Source: Apiotrichum sp. Y4204
Lineage: Eukaryota > Basidiomycota > Tremellomycetes > Trichosporonales > Trichosporonaceae
Length of the DNA: 64,000 bases
Assembly: GCA_025531455.1 (NCBI GenBank)
Contig: JAMYHL010000026.1
Span: forward strand, 496,001-560,000
Direction: 5' to 3'
The translations under genes were made by a program, and so were the position numbers. This document shows positions 1 to 10,938 of the stretch, one piece after another (position 1 is the first letter of the stretch; each line of letters opens with the position of its first letter). Below the pieces are notes generated by a model. That model was given only the letters and a program-made list of their open reading frames with translations. It was not told where the DNA came from and searched no databases.

Positions 1-929
1 ATCCGGACTCGACTGTCGGGGCGTATGGCACTGGCGCCGCACTGTCAAAGGCTTCCAAAGTGGTCATCAACGACATTTGGTTCTTGGATGACACGAACCA
101 CGGCGCCTCTATCGATCTGAACGAGGGGCGGATGGCTGCGCCTTTGTCGTGGCTGGACACGGGCAAGGAGGTTGCCAACTTCGTACAGCACGTACTTCCA
201 GGTCTCAATGCGCAGGACAAGGCGCAGTGGGCACTCGACTGGAAGTCTGGTACGCCAGCCAACAAGGTCATTGGCGTGGGGCACTCGTACGGCGGCTCGG
301 GCCTTGTGCATGCCGCACACCAGTGGCCCGGCCTCTTCTCGTCGCTGTTTCTCGTGGAGCCCATGTCCCCCCCTGCGCTAATCAACGACCCGGCAAAGGG
401 ATTCCCGCTCACGCTCGGAGCGATCAAGCGCCGTTCAGAGTGGCCGTCGCGCGAGGCTGCGCGAAGCGTCCGCGACAATGCACTTTTCAAGTCGTGGGAC
501 GACGCGGCGTTTGAGCTCTGGCTCTCGCACCATCTCGTCCCTGTCGATCAATCAAACCCAGACGGGCCCGTAACGCTAGCGACGCCGACGTGGGCGGAGG
601 CCGCGACATTTTCGGACCCGTACGCCCCCCAGCGCGCGTGGGACAAGCTGCCCGATCTCGGCATGCCCGTTGGCTTCCTCATGGCCGAGAACGAGTTCTG
701 GATGGGCGGCGACGACCTGGCAAACGAGATGGTCTGGCGGCCGCAGCGCCCGCGCAACGAGCGCGTCATGGGCGCGTCGCATCTGGTGAGTATTGATGAA
801 CAGTAGTGACGAGTGGAAGGATGGGTTTCCTGACGCCAGATTATTCAGGAGAAGCCAAAGGAGACGGCCGAGGCGCTCGCGCGCTTCCTCGCAACCCTCG
901 ATACCGGCGACTGGGATGCGAGCGTTTAG
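1..929 (+). CDS. alpha/beta hydrolase, C-terminal part (5' end outside window)
   Basis: The frame is open from base 3, so the gene starts upstream of the window. The visible part has a serine-hydrolase nucleophile elbow, GVGHSYGGSG, near bases 261-300, which is the G-x-S-x-G motif of alpha/beta-hydrolase-fold esterases and lipases. A late Asp/His-bearing stretch (MAENEFW, then GASH) fits the rest of the triad. An intron is called at 786-839 (54 nt, GTGAGT donor, CTGAC branch); a second in-frame acceptor at 848 would remove three more residues. The last exon encodes an alanine-rich helix and stops at 927-929. The substrate cannot be read from the sequence. It could be an epoxide hydrolase, esterase or lipase-like member. 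The fold call is firm; the function is not. Confidence 0.85.
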
Positions 930-1789
930 AGGTTATGAGTGTTCCTCGAAGATAAACGCAAAAAGAAGACAAGGTTTGCCTCGGGGAATTCTCGCTTACT
1001 GTGAGAGATGCATCTAGAGGTAGAGTTTCGACTAGTACATTAGTGGCCGGCGCCACTGTCATCTCGAGCAACGACGCCACATTGCGTGGCGCTCTGTGGA
1101 TCTGTGGCTCTGTGGCTCTATGGACACTGTGCCCAATGTGATCAGTCAGCTCAAGTGCCACAACCCACCAGAACCAACTGTGCTGCAAGATCGCTGTCCG
1201 GGCTCCAGTTCTTGGCCCTCACTGGCACCGCTGGTACCGATGCTGGTGGTCATGGGCTAAAGGCGATGGGGGAGCTGCACGAACACTCACGACGCATCTC
1301 ATCCACATACCGCAAGAGGCACGCCACCACCATTGAATGATCACGGGTCGGAGGAATCTGATTTCTGTCGCAGTCACATTCACGATCTGCACAATTGCCC
1401 CGAACTCTGCTAATGCGCCATCTCCTGCATTTCACGTTGACAGCGCCACCGTCCACCGTCGCTGACCTTTGTTGACTCCCCCGTGGAGCACATTGAGGTG
1501 AAGCGAAGATGGGCCCCAGAGCCGGTTGACTTGTCACATCGGAGGACGGTGGTCTCAGATGGCAGCGAGATCACTTGTCATCTCGGCTGAGAGACCAAAT
1601 TGACAGAGACCATGATCTGGACCAGCACATCGAGGCGAACAGCAAGCAGCACACATCAATGGAAAGCAGCTGCAGCTTGTCCTCCCCCCAATGCCTTGAG
1701 AAAAGTACTTAAACTGCTCCCATGCCGTGTCTGCAACAGGTACCGCACAACTCCTATCATTCTCCACCAAACTCAAACAAGATAACAGG
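930..1789. other. intergenic, no gene recognised
   Basis: Short random-looking frames only. It holds the 3' flank of the hydrolase and the promoter of the next gene. No RNA gene or repeat was recognised. Confidence 0.6.
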
Positions 1790-2225
1790 ATGTCCAGCCC
1801 GGGAGACGAGCACAACGTGTGTTTTGGATCCGGATCATGCTGATATGACCCAGAGCGGCGGCCGCTTCAAGTCGGCAATGTCGTCCTTTGCGTCATTTAT
1901 GAACAAGGGCGGGCGATTCGAGGCGCCACCCGACGAGGCACTCGCTGCCGAGTCGGTGTCGCACGACGACGGCCGGCGCTGGGAACCCCCTCCCAACGCG
2001 GAGCACGCGGCCGAGATCGCAGCGCACGACGACTCGAACAGGTGGCAGGCGCCCGCGGACGCCGAGCTCGCCGCCGAGGCTGTCGCCATCAACAAGGATG
2101 GTGCGCGCCGCTGGCAGGCGCCGGTCGTTGTCGACGCCGAGACTCTACCCCCTGTTGACGCCGCGGGTAGCTTTGAGCCCACGGCCAATGTGCCTCCGGC
2201 CAATCCCGCCCAGGGCGCGGTGTGA
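1790..2225 (+). CDS. small hydrophilic protein with RRW-x-AP repeats, copy A
   Basis: Family not recognised. The protein contains about three degenerate units of roughly 23 residues. Each begins R-R/F-W/F-x-(A/P)-P, continues into an Ala/Glu-rich stretch (xAELAAEAV) and ends in a charged HDD/NKDG turn. It is highly charged, has no cysteine, signal peptide or membrane segment, and looks intrinsically disordered. Two starts are possible. One is ATG 1790 with a 37-nt intron (1817-1853), which mirrors the exon structure of its downstream paralogue. The other is an unspliced start at ATG 1845. I prefer the spliced model because copy B has the same small first exon and mini-intron. Copy B lies 760 bp downstream on the same strand, so this is a tandem duplication. 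A stress or desiccation role is a guess from composition and from the SMP-domain neighbour. Confidence 0.7.
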
Positions 2226-2983
2226 GGTGCGGTACGATTTTCAAGCCAGGTTTGGGCAACTGGATAGTACAATTCGTATACACGAGGAAGAGAATGCTGT
2301 TGATACATGAATAGTCTATTTCTGCGCGCTGGGGGCATCGCGGAGGCGGCCCCCAGTACAAGCTTGCTCCGGCTTGGCATCAACTATAAGTGAGACATCA
2401 CGACTTGGCTGTCGTATTGGAGAGCCAAGTGGTCTGGCAAGCTACTGACAATCTCCCAATCTTAGACCCTGTCGTCATTATCATTTGCTGCCCATTCAAT
2501 ATGTCTCAGACTAAGATCATCATCAGGCCGAGCTGCAGGCATCCCACCGCAGTGCATGGCCCCGAACCCTGAACGATGACGAGATGGCATCGACCGGAGA
2601 TTAATGTCCTTCAGCTCGCGTGACTCGCCAGCCACCCTCCCAGCATAACCATGAGTTCTATCCTGGCCACATTGCCACTCGCCGGGAGCAACAGTCCCTG
2701 CGTCTTCGCATCCCTGGCGGCCCTGCTGACCCCGTGGTCTCGAGCACTTGCGCGGTATACCAAGCATACTTACTCTAAGCGAACGCAACCGAGGCCATTC
2801 CGCGGCTCTGCACATATTTCGGCGGGCGGCACAAGCATGACGTTATGTTGTAGCGGGTGCAACGATGGCGCATCGGCGCGGAAAGAAAAAGTGCATGAAC
2901 GGCTTGCCACTGGGGACCGTATATATATCGCTTGCAGCACAAGTCTTGCATGCATCCCCTAACCCCCTACGAACTCACTCATA
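2226..2983. other. intergenic between repeat-protein paralogues
   Basis: No coding frame of interest. It contains the promoter of copy B, including the TATA-like run at 2920-2928. Confidence 0.6.
2920..2928 (+). promoter_or_regulatory. TATA-like element upstream of repeat protein copy B
   Basis: Alternating TATATATAT about 55-60 bp before the ATG at 2984. Two CCCCT pentamers (2956-2960 and 2964-2968) lie between it and the ATG. They resemble stress-response elements but may sit inside the leader. Confidence 0.4.
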
Positions 2984-3500
2984 ATGACTCACGACACACC
3001 TCCCGCACAAGCCGCCGCCCCCGTTGCACCCGTTGAGGTGAGTTTCCGGCGCCGAACGAGCTAACAATCAGCCCGCTCACGAAGAGGACAGGTCGAAGCT
3101 CGACGCGGTCAAGGACTTCCTCAAGGGCTCGGAGGAGGGTGGGCGGTGGCAGGCGCCGGCGGACGAGGCCGTCGCCGCCGAGGCGATCCCCACCGAGGAG
3201 GACACGCGGCGCTGGCAGGCCCCACCTGACGCGGACCTCGCGGCTGCCGCGGTTGCGCCGCACGACGACCCCAACCGCCGCTGGGAGCCGCCTGCAGCTG
3301 AGACCGCCGCCGCGACGACGATCACAAAGCCTAATGAGCCGCGGAGGTGGGAGGCACCGGCCAACCCCTCAATCGCTGCCGCGAGCCTCAATCCCATGGC
3401 GCTGCCCGGTGAGGCTGGCACCGCTCCCGGAGCAGCTCATGGAATCGCGCCGGTCAATGCCCAGGCGCATGCGCATCCCGCGCACACTGTCGCCCAGTGA
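2984..3500 (+). CDS. small hydrophilic protein with RRW-x-AP repeats, copy B
   Basis: Predicted 160 aa, exons 2984-3037 and 3072-3500. The intron is only 34 nt (GTGAGT donor, GAGCTAAC branch, CAG acceptor). It is a paralogue of the gene at 1790. After a Pro/Ala-rich N-terminus and a short charged helix, it has four repeat starts of the type RW(Q/E)(A/P)P spaced 22-23 residues apart, each followed by Ala/Glu-rich sequence and a charged turn such as HDDPNRR. An Ala/His/Pro-rich tail ends the protein. No known domain, signal peptide or transmembrane segment is seen. The family is unrecognised. The protein looks disordered and soluble. A protective or stress role is inference only. Confidence 0.8.
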
Positions 3501-4156
3501 GGGCGCATGAGGTGCGACTCCTGTTCCGGAAAGTTTATCGACAATTGGGCCGCGTGCTGGGACGATCGGGACGAGCGAGAATGACTATTACGATATACAC
3601 GATTTGCAACAAGCTTCGGAACGCAACTTTAGTTCGCAAGAGTGACGCGCCACCGTTCCTTTTACACCGTGCGAGAGCGTCGCCAAGAGGAGGGCGTCTC
3701 GACGTACATCAGATGTAGGATGTAACTTTGTGATCACCGGGCAACGGCTTCCATCCTGCTTTGTTCTAGAACTGTACCGAGTTCCACACCAGCACGGCAA
3801 AGTCTATTATGCTTGAACACGAGGCCAAGGTGCCGGTGCGCCCTTCGCGCCCGTCGCGGGGCGTTGACTACTAATCTACTGACCGTGACGGGGCGGGCGC
3901 ACTCGAGCTCCTCGAGGCTGCCTCGAGACAGCTTCAAGTGACCTCTGGAGGGTAGCGTGAGAACGCGATATCGCAGGCATCGCTGGAGACAAGAACAGCG
4001 GGGTCCAGCACGAAGACCAACAGCCTCGTGCTATTTAACAGGCCACACCCCGCGTTCATTCCCTCACCTCATCGCCATCCGAGTCGTCACATCCGTCTCC
4101 TCACCACTCAAACCATCCTACATTCGATCTCCTCATAAAGAACGCACAACTCCAAG
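3501..4156. other. intergenic, no gene recognised
   Basis: Only short frames. It contains the promoter region of the SMP-domain gene, with a TATTTAA-like sequence near 4032. Confidence 0.6.
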
Positions 4157-4413
4157 ATGGGCCGTAACCCCAAGATGACTCAGTCGGACGCCTCCCGCAT
4201 CCAATCCACCCAAGTGAGTTTGCCCAGTGACAACACTAACAGAAGGCGAAGACCGGCGGCAACATGTCGTCCTCGGGTTTCGCCGCGCGCGCCCAGGCCG
4301 CTGCGGCGGCGCACAACGCGGTCGTCGCGCAAACTCAAGCCGCTCAGGCGCAAGGCAAGGCGGGCGGTTTCGCCGGCGGGGCGAAGGATGCTGGTGGCGG
4401 CGGGAAGACGTAG
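4157..4413 (+). CDS. SMP (seed maturation protein)-like / LEA-like small protein
   Basis: Predicted 74 aa from exons 4157-4213 and 4246-4413. The sequence MTQSDASRIQSTQAKTGG, followed by GFAARAQAAAA, matches the SMP (LEA-5/seed maturation protein) core found in many fungal small proteins. That identification is from recognition, not a search. The tail is Gly/Ala/Gln-rich. The best-fitting intron is 32 nt (4214-4245), which restores the conserved IQSTQAK junction. An alternative acceptor at 4242 gives 29 nt and inserts one Lys. SMP proteins are linked to dormancy and desiccation tolerance in plants; their role in fungi is poorly defined. Its position beside two other small hydrophilic proteins is notable. 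Confidence 0.8.
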
Positions 4414-5114
4414 GGAATGGGCATTTAGTAGTTTTTATCCGAGCGGTGCGGTATTACAGGGTACCGATGCACTTTGTTCTGGATTGAACACTGCACACTC
4501 TACGAAGGAACTAGTATGGAGCACAGGACGGGGTCATGCATCGCGATCTTTGTGGTGGATCAAGAGTACGTAGAGCTGACGACTGACCGCTTGAGAGAAA
4601 GGCGCTGCAGATCCGTGGCACTCGGCAGGTAGGCGTCAATCCGATTTGACGTTCCACGATCCATCTACTGCCCCTCGCGTGTGACTGACTTTGAATCATA
4701 CCATAACCTCTGGAAACTGCACTTACCCCTCTTGACGACCACTGACGCTGAACCGAGATTTGGGCAGACAGAGCACGAGACGGTGTGATGGAGGCGCCAT
4801 GCGGAGACATTAACAGCACCCGAGGGTGTGAAACCTCTTACGGCTTCGCAGCTCGACTCCGCACTGTACAGACGAGATACACCTTAGCGTGTGTGATCAG
4901 CAGAGCATCTCAAACAGGTCGGTCCTGATCGGACACGTCCTGGTTGCGGGTCCTGCTGCAGCAGGTGCTAACCAACTTAGAACGCTCAGCTTGACCGCCC
5001 GTTAGTCACCCGGCCAGCTCTTAAAGCAACAGTGAGAATCTGTAGTGAGAGGCTGATACATGGCTACAATTTGTCTATGGGGTTGTTCTTCAACTTTCCT
5101 CCTGCGGACACTCA
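4414..5114. other. intergenic between convergent genes
   Basis: No coding frame or RNA gene recognised between the SMP-like gene and the PalI/SUR7-like gene on the opposite strand. Confidence 0.6.
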
Positions 5115-5829
5115 TTACGCGTATCCGGGCTTGCCGTAGGCCATGTTTTTGTGGTAATTCTCGGTCTCGCGCTTCTGGGCACGGGAGCGGCCGCAGCAGC
5201 ACTGGAAGAAGGTGAAGAACTGACCGATGAGGAGAACGATCATGGCGGCGACAACGAGCCACGCGCTGGCAGCCCATGCACCGGAGAGGCTGAGACCGGT
5301 GTAGTTCTCGGTGATGCGCTTGCGGACGACCTGGAAGACGAGGAAGTCGACAACGACGGCAATAACCGTGAGGATGAACGCAAGCGTGGCGGAGAGCGAA
5401 GCCCAGAGGAATCCAAACTTGTTGGAGCAGGCCGAGATGATGAATGCGAGACCGGAAAAGGCGCACGCAATCGGGTGCAGCACCATCGCCTTGGTAAGGC
5501 TCGTCATGGCCAAGTCGACGTTGTGCTCCTTGTTCATGCGAAGCTGCGTCGTGAGAATGTCGGCGATGTTGTAGCCCAGCGTCGCGGACGTGCAGTTCCA
5601 CTCGCCCGGGTTCGGCTTCGTACAGGCTCCAAAGGCGCCAAAGTGCCATGCGAAGGGGACGCCATGGTTGACGCCCTCAATGGTAAGGAAGCCGAGAGGC
5701 TTGATGATGGGCGAGGAGACTGGGATTGTTAGCACGGCTTCGGATCACCCGGCACTCACGACACACCACCAAAAGGAGAGCGGTGGCGATGAAGAGGAGC
5801 GTAGTACCAATGTGTGCGGAGACACCCAT
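5115..5829 (-). CDS. PalI/Rim9-SUR7 family four-span membrane protein
   Basis: Predicted 224 aa. Exon 1 is 5829-5760 and exon 2 is 5719-5115, with a 40-nt intron (GTGAGT, GCTAAC branch). The N-terminal hydrophobic segment (GTTLLFIATALLLVV) is followed by an extracellular loop containing FGACTKPNPGEWNC, a cysteine pair arranged as in SUR7/PalI proteins. Three further membrane spans follow at roughly residues 95-115, 120-145 and 160-185, and then a basic cytosolic tail ending KNMAYGKPGYA. Family members either act as the Rim9/PalI component of ambient-pH sensing or organise eisosome/cortical membrane domains. The sequence alone does not separate the two. Confidence 0.85.
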
Positions 5830-7160
5830 GATTGCAAAGTGCGTTGGAGGAGAGAGTGGTAGAGGTAGGCGCTGGGTACTACAGCAGGTCGCCGCGGAGA
5901 GGACGGAGAGTTGTCTCTTCTGGGGATGATGAAGTTGAGCTGACAAGTCTTGTCTTGATATATGTCCTCATCCCTACTCTTGCCCTATTGTTTCCATGTT
6001 CCCTCTCAAGGATGCACCTGCACCCAATGTGAGCTCCAGATGCTCACCGTGAAGAATGGCCTTCATCGCCACGCTCCATCTTTCAGCGGTGCGTGCCGTA
6101 GTGCCCAAGACGCCAGGACTCGTTCGGCTTCGTAGGTCAGCCCGCCAGGGACAGCCGTGGACTGGACAGGAACAGTAGCTGAGTAGCACTGCAGTCCGTT
6201 ACAGGTTCCAGCGTTCCAGCCTTGTGAACGTTCCAGCCTTGCGGACCCGTGCCAACGACCCGGGAGGGGTGTGCGACTCGACAGAACTCTCCGAGGCTCG
6301 CGGACTGAGGCGAGGCAAAGGCGGGGCACAGCGCCAAGCGGCTCCTTGAGTTTGTGCCCTGGCGGGGCCTACCCAGAAACCAGTCTCGGGCGTTCCAGCA
6401 GATACCTGTGAGTTGTAACTGGCCAGGTGGATGGAGGCAGCGGAGAGATAGCAAGGGGCTGTGCGGAAAGTGTGCGCAATTCAAGCCGAGGTCGTATCGC
6501 CCGGTATCGCACTGTGCACAAATCTGAAACACTTGCATCAATCACAGCGCGTCAGATCACGCCTCAGCCACAACACCGCGTGCGATTGGTACACGACTTC
6601 AAGCTGTACCTCACACGACGCCACGGGAACAGCATGGTTTAATTCTCTGGGCGGGCGTCGCGTGCGTTCAGTTCGCGCAGTGTGCATATCCTGAAGACGT
6701 CTGAGGTTTAGTGCGGTCACCCTCACGAGTGGAAGTGAGTCGCGAACGCGGGAGGAGTCGTGGGGAAGACGTGTCTCGGAAGGGTAGGGCGGAGTACGCG
6801 TTTCAGAACCCCTCTTGCCCATGTCACCTCCCCCACACGCAACCAATCTAAAAACGCGAACAGTTGGTAGAAGAAGATAATTTCTACACGGCTAATGCAG
6901 CGGCACCTGAGGAGTACGGTCCATCGTTTCATTACCGGCTGTTGAGCGACATGCATGTGGTGGCGAGCAAGAGCAAGTCGATGCCGAGTGCGACATGCTG
7001 GAACATCCATCATTGATGAATTCCAATGTCAAAACCCCCCAAGATCCCAGCCCTCTGGTGTGCACCCGGCACAGCCACCTCGTCATCGATTTAATGCCTC
7101 AGCTCGTCTCCTCACTCCACCCCACTAGACATCCACAACCAGCAACCAGTGCAAAGCACA
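5830..7160. other. intergenic region, promoter of PalI-like gene and of cupin gene
   Basis: No plausible gene. Around 6203-6240 the motif GTTCCAGC/CGTTCCAG recurs three times, and TGAACGTTCC at about 6225-6235 is a perfect head-to-head heat-shock-element-like pair. Its significance is unknown. Confidence 0.5.
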
Positions 7161-7632
7161 ATGTCGTGCGCACCAGATGGCGGCTGAAGCGCTGACAGGC
7201 AGCAGCCAAGTCACGAAGCAGCCCGGCGGCAGCTCCATCGAGGCGCTGTACGCGCACCCGCTGCCCAATGCGCCCGGGCTCAAGATGGTCGGCATCAAGG
7301 TCTCGTACGAGCCTGGGGGCTCGACCCCAAGGCACCGTCACGGCAATGCCTTTGTGACCGCCACACTTCTGGAGGGCAGCGTCGAGTCTGGAATCAACGA
7401 CGAGGAGCCCAAGGTCTTCCGCGCCGGCGAGTCGTGGACCGAGGCACCTGGCGACATCCATTCGGTCAGCCGCAACGCGAGCCAGACCGAGCCGGCGACG
7501 TTTATGGTCGTGTTCATCGCCCCTATCGACCAGGAGGAGTTTGTCATGTGAGCCCCTGCAGAGGGGATGAGGCACCTACTGACTTCCAGCTTTGACTGCC
7601 CCGCTTGCGAGGTCGCGAGGGATGCAAAGTAG
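7161..7632 (+). CDS. small cupin-fold protein
   Basis: Cupin motif 1 is seen as GGSTPRHRHGNAF and motif 2 as the G-x5-P-x-G-x2-H-x3-N arrangement in GESWTEAPGDIHSVSRN, so this is a single-domain cupin of about 135 aa. Motif 1 lacks the usual Glu metal ligand at the standard spacing. The 3' intron at 7548-7589 (42 nt, CTGACTTCCAG) removes an apparent stop and adds IFDCPACEVARDAK before the real stop at 7630-7632. Two starts are possible. ATG 7161 gives a five-base first exon and a 37-nt intron (7166-7202), producing MSSQVTKQPGG. ATG 7177 gives MAAEALTGSSQ without an intron. The enzymatic role is unknown; small cupins include isomerases and dioxygenases. Confidence 0.85.
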
Positions 7633-10597
7633 AGTGTCTAACGCGCATGAAACCAGCTAAACTGTACGTGAGATGAAACTTGGGGTTGGCCTGGAGCCTG
7701 GGCTTCTCATTCTTGGCGATGAGTAGCTGCGAGTGTTTGCCCCTGGTCAGATGATGAACAAATCAAGCTGCTGCCTGGCGACAGCTATGCTCTTCACCTT
7801 CTGTTTCTGGTCTTTGAGGTCAGCCGGGAGCCTGGAGTTCACGAGCACTGGTCCGGACTCTATTCTCCTTCTCCACGCGACTCACATTATTGATCATTGG
7901 GCCATGGCCATGAATGTCAATTACATTGACTGGCAGCGGAGTATACATATATGGGCGGAACACCAAACCACTAGGCTCATGGCGGTACAGTATGTACAGT
8001 GCACGGGGCGCTGCACACAGGCTACACCTGCCGACTCGGGATCTCAATGTACAGCACATCTCGCTTTGGGAGGCGTTTGGCATCTCATTCGGGAGACACG
8101 AGAAGATGAGGCAGTGAGAGGCGGCTCCACAGGATTGCCTTCATTTGCGAGATCAAGGTGATGCACTGAGAATGCAAACAACCCGTGAACCGTGCAGTGC
8201 ACCACCGAACGCCGGCCGAGTCGCCGGCCCGACTCGGCCCGGCCAACCTGGATCTTTTGCCCGCCGCCAGCCGTTCCTGCCGACGACCGTGGCTGTCCTT
8301 GCGACCCGCCCCCATCTCTCCCTACTGATGCTCTGCTGGTGCTTGGCATAAAGCTTCTCGTTCAGTTGTCAATGCGATATGACAAACTAAACTGTCACTC
8401 GACAAGAACACTGAATGGCGTTACAATATCGTGCATGGCGGAAATACTGCTAGTCGGTGCCCCGTCACTGCCTCGCGGAGTGCATTACGCGACCCACGAC
8501 CCGCACCCTGCTGACCCCTGTCCTGGACGTCGGAATGAAATTCACGGGGTTTCAACCGTCTTTTTGAGACGAACGGCACGAGGAGCACGAAACGCGTGCC
8601 TCCTACTTGCTTACGACGCTTAATAGTCAGGATGACTTGAAGCTCTTGGGGAACTTTGGAGGTGTCGGTGGTGGATTCTGGAGACGATTGTTTTCAGTAG
8701 TGGTGACGGACATGAATGTCGTCGTTGACAGACTCGCTCGGTGCGGATGACACTGGCGAAGGTGCCAACGTTTTGAGAGAACGACAAATGTTAACTGTAC
8801 AAGAGAAGGGGTTGTCATCCTTGTCCAGTGTGAGCTGTGGCATGCCCTTCGGGACAGAGCGACTGCTGGACATTCTGTGCGACATGGCCAAGGAAACCCA
8901 CCGAAAAGGCGGGCAACTGTCATTCACCGAGGTAGGATGCGGCGGTGGCAGAACAGAAAACTGACCCCAGAAATCCGTGCCACTTCACCATGGCACCCGA
9001 ATAAGAGAACAGTTACTGACATGCCGGATCTGAAGTCCTGAAAGCTTGGCCTATGTCCTCACACCGGAAGAATAACGGACGAGGAACTCGTGTAACGGTC
9101 GTTGTCCATGAACTTCCCCAGATACGCTATACATCTCTCCTGGATTGAGCTCTAGATCTCCTCATCAGATTGGATTATACGTTAGATGTCCCGGGGGTGT
9201 TGCCATGCGTCCCTTGAGACACTTCCATGCGACCGCTCTGCCTTCCAGGAAGAGCTGTGTTCTAACGCCGTGTTCGTGAATCGCCGCGGGTGGGGTCTTA
9301 TTCCAATCTCACGTTCTCAGATCGTAACAGGTGTAGTGCTACAGAGAGCAACGATGCTGTCCACCTCAAACCAACTCCCAATATTCCAGACTTGGGAGGA
9401 CATTGTAAGAAGCTTGAATCGTTCTCCGTCCCCACACCCATACCTCCGTTTTTGCTCACCCGCCCCCTTCTCTGTGCTTAACTTGACTCTGGACTCCACG
9501 AGCACGATGGATGTGATAGTGGCAGTGCCACCGCATTGGTTGTGATTGCGGTGTGAAGGTCTATGTACCGGGTCCACCGAGAGATCGAAGCACGAAGAAG
9601 GTGCCGCCACAGTTGTTCGCTTCCAAACACTCTACCACGATCTCGCGAAGGATCCCGCAAACAAGGCACGTGTATCGCCCCTCTTGTGGGAACCGAAAGA
9701 ATTCCGTAGATCCTGATTTGTGGCTTCCGTCCACTGAGTTGGAATCCTAGGAACAGTGCAAAATCCAAGAAATTCCAAAGCATAGGAGATGTACCAATCC
9801 GCGAGATAAGCTTACACTCAAGACGATCTATCACATTCCCAGATCCACCTGGTATAGACGGGTTTCTTACTTCGCGTTCTTTCGTCCTTCCATTGAGGTA
9901 CCACTTTAGAACTCCCGACAGGGCCTTGAAAATGCTGTCAAGTTCTGCACTTGAAACTGGAAATGTAGCTCCACACTTCTTCACAAAGTGGCGCGTTACT
10001 TGTTTTCAGACTTCGATGGTGGTGTCAAGGAGTGTGGCGGGCACCTTTGTCTTCCTAGACTGCAAGACCGATCATGGTCACCCTAAAAAGTAAGATGACA
10101 GATCACAGACTGTGACCAGATTCGGTTTGTCCGAGCACAGCAGGTCCAAGCATGGCAGATAGCATTGTGGATCACATGGGACGACCTGAGGAGATAAGGT
10201 TATTCGGTGACTCGGACAGCCGTTGGGCAAAGAATGGCACTCGCCGCTAACAACAGCAATGGCCCAGAGGCGCTGTCAAGAGCGCTGTTGCAAGCTTGTG
10301 ACAGAACAGCTCAGGCCTGTGACCAGAGCTTCGAGGAAGTTGCGGGGGCCACCGCTTGTAAGAAACGCTGCTGTTCCGGGTGTCAGCAAAGGAATTTCTT
10401 CTTGGCAGGTTCAACTTGCCTTGTTGCGTCGCTAACCCGGGCAAACAACATGAAGACAGACAACAGGACAAGGTCACCATGATAGAAAGGTGATCCAATT
10501 GAAGATATAAACGGGGGCCGAGTTGCAGCTTCAGGCTTCATCAACTCAACAACTTTCTCTCCTTAACTTCCAACAACCGACAACCCAACAACCCAAC
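7633..10597. other. 3-kb region without a recognisable gene
   Basis: Lower GC than the genic parts. Two frames look faintly protein-like, 8716-8964 plus and about 9850-9984 minus, but neither has a convincing start, codon bias or splice structure. A near-perfect inverted repeat with 10-bp arms (8214-8223 and 8230-8239, core GGCCGAGTCG) surrounds CCGGCC. Confidence 0.5.
10505..10511 (+). promoter_or_regulatory. TATA box of small secreted protein gene
   Basis: ATATAAA about 90 bp before the ATG at 10598, followed by a CA/CT-rich leader. Confidence 0.45.
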
Positions 10598-10938
10598 ATG
10601 AAGACCGCCGTCATCGCTACCCTCATCGCCCTTGCCGCGCCTGCCCTTGGAGCCGACTGCTACGGGAAGGACTCGGGCGCCGACCGCAAGCACTACTGGG
10701 ACATGATGAACGCCCGCGACCGCGTTTGCCAGTTCGGCAGCAACTGGGAGCGCATTGAGAAGTTCGGCGACGACCACTTCCGTCGGACTGCCAGGTCCAG
10801 CGCCCAAAAGGGTTTCCCTGCCCAGAGTGCTGGGAGGCCACGAGCAACATCCTCGATGTCTGCTGGTACAAGAAGAATGGCGGCGGAGAGTGGAGGTCCC
10901 TCGACGGCCTGCGCACTTACTCCCTTGGAAGGAACTAG
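10598..10938 (+). pseudogene. small secreted cysteine-containing protein with apparent 1-nt frameshift
   Basis: The first frame encodes a clear signal peptide (MKTAVIATLIALAAPALGA) and a mature part with strong G/C third positions up to DDHF at 10780. After that the coding signal moves to another frame. There, from about 10783, the reading is SDCQVQRPKGFPCPECWEAT and onward to a stop at 10936-10938. That continuation carries four more cysteines, giving six in all, and a CWEATSNIL / NGGGEW pattern like other fungal small secreted proteins. The original frame runs on to 11017 but loses the cysteines. The switch equals one missing base near 10780-10788. No good intron explains it: a 71-nt option from GTTTGC would remove well-conserved coding sequence. 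It is either a broken gene or a sequencing/assembly error. Function unknown. Confidence 0.7.

Noticed and set aside
5151..5732. 193-codon plus-strand frame
   Set aside because: Antisense to the PalI/SUR7 gene, an acidic shadow of hydrophobic codons.
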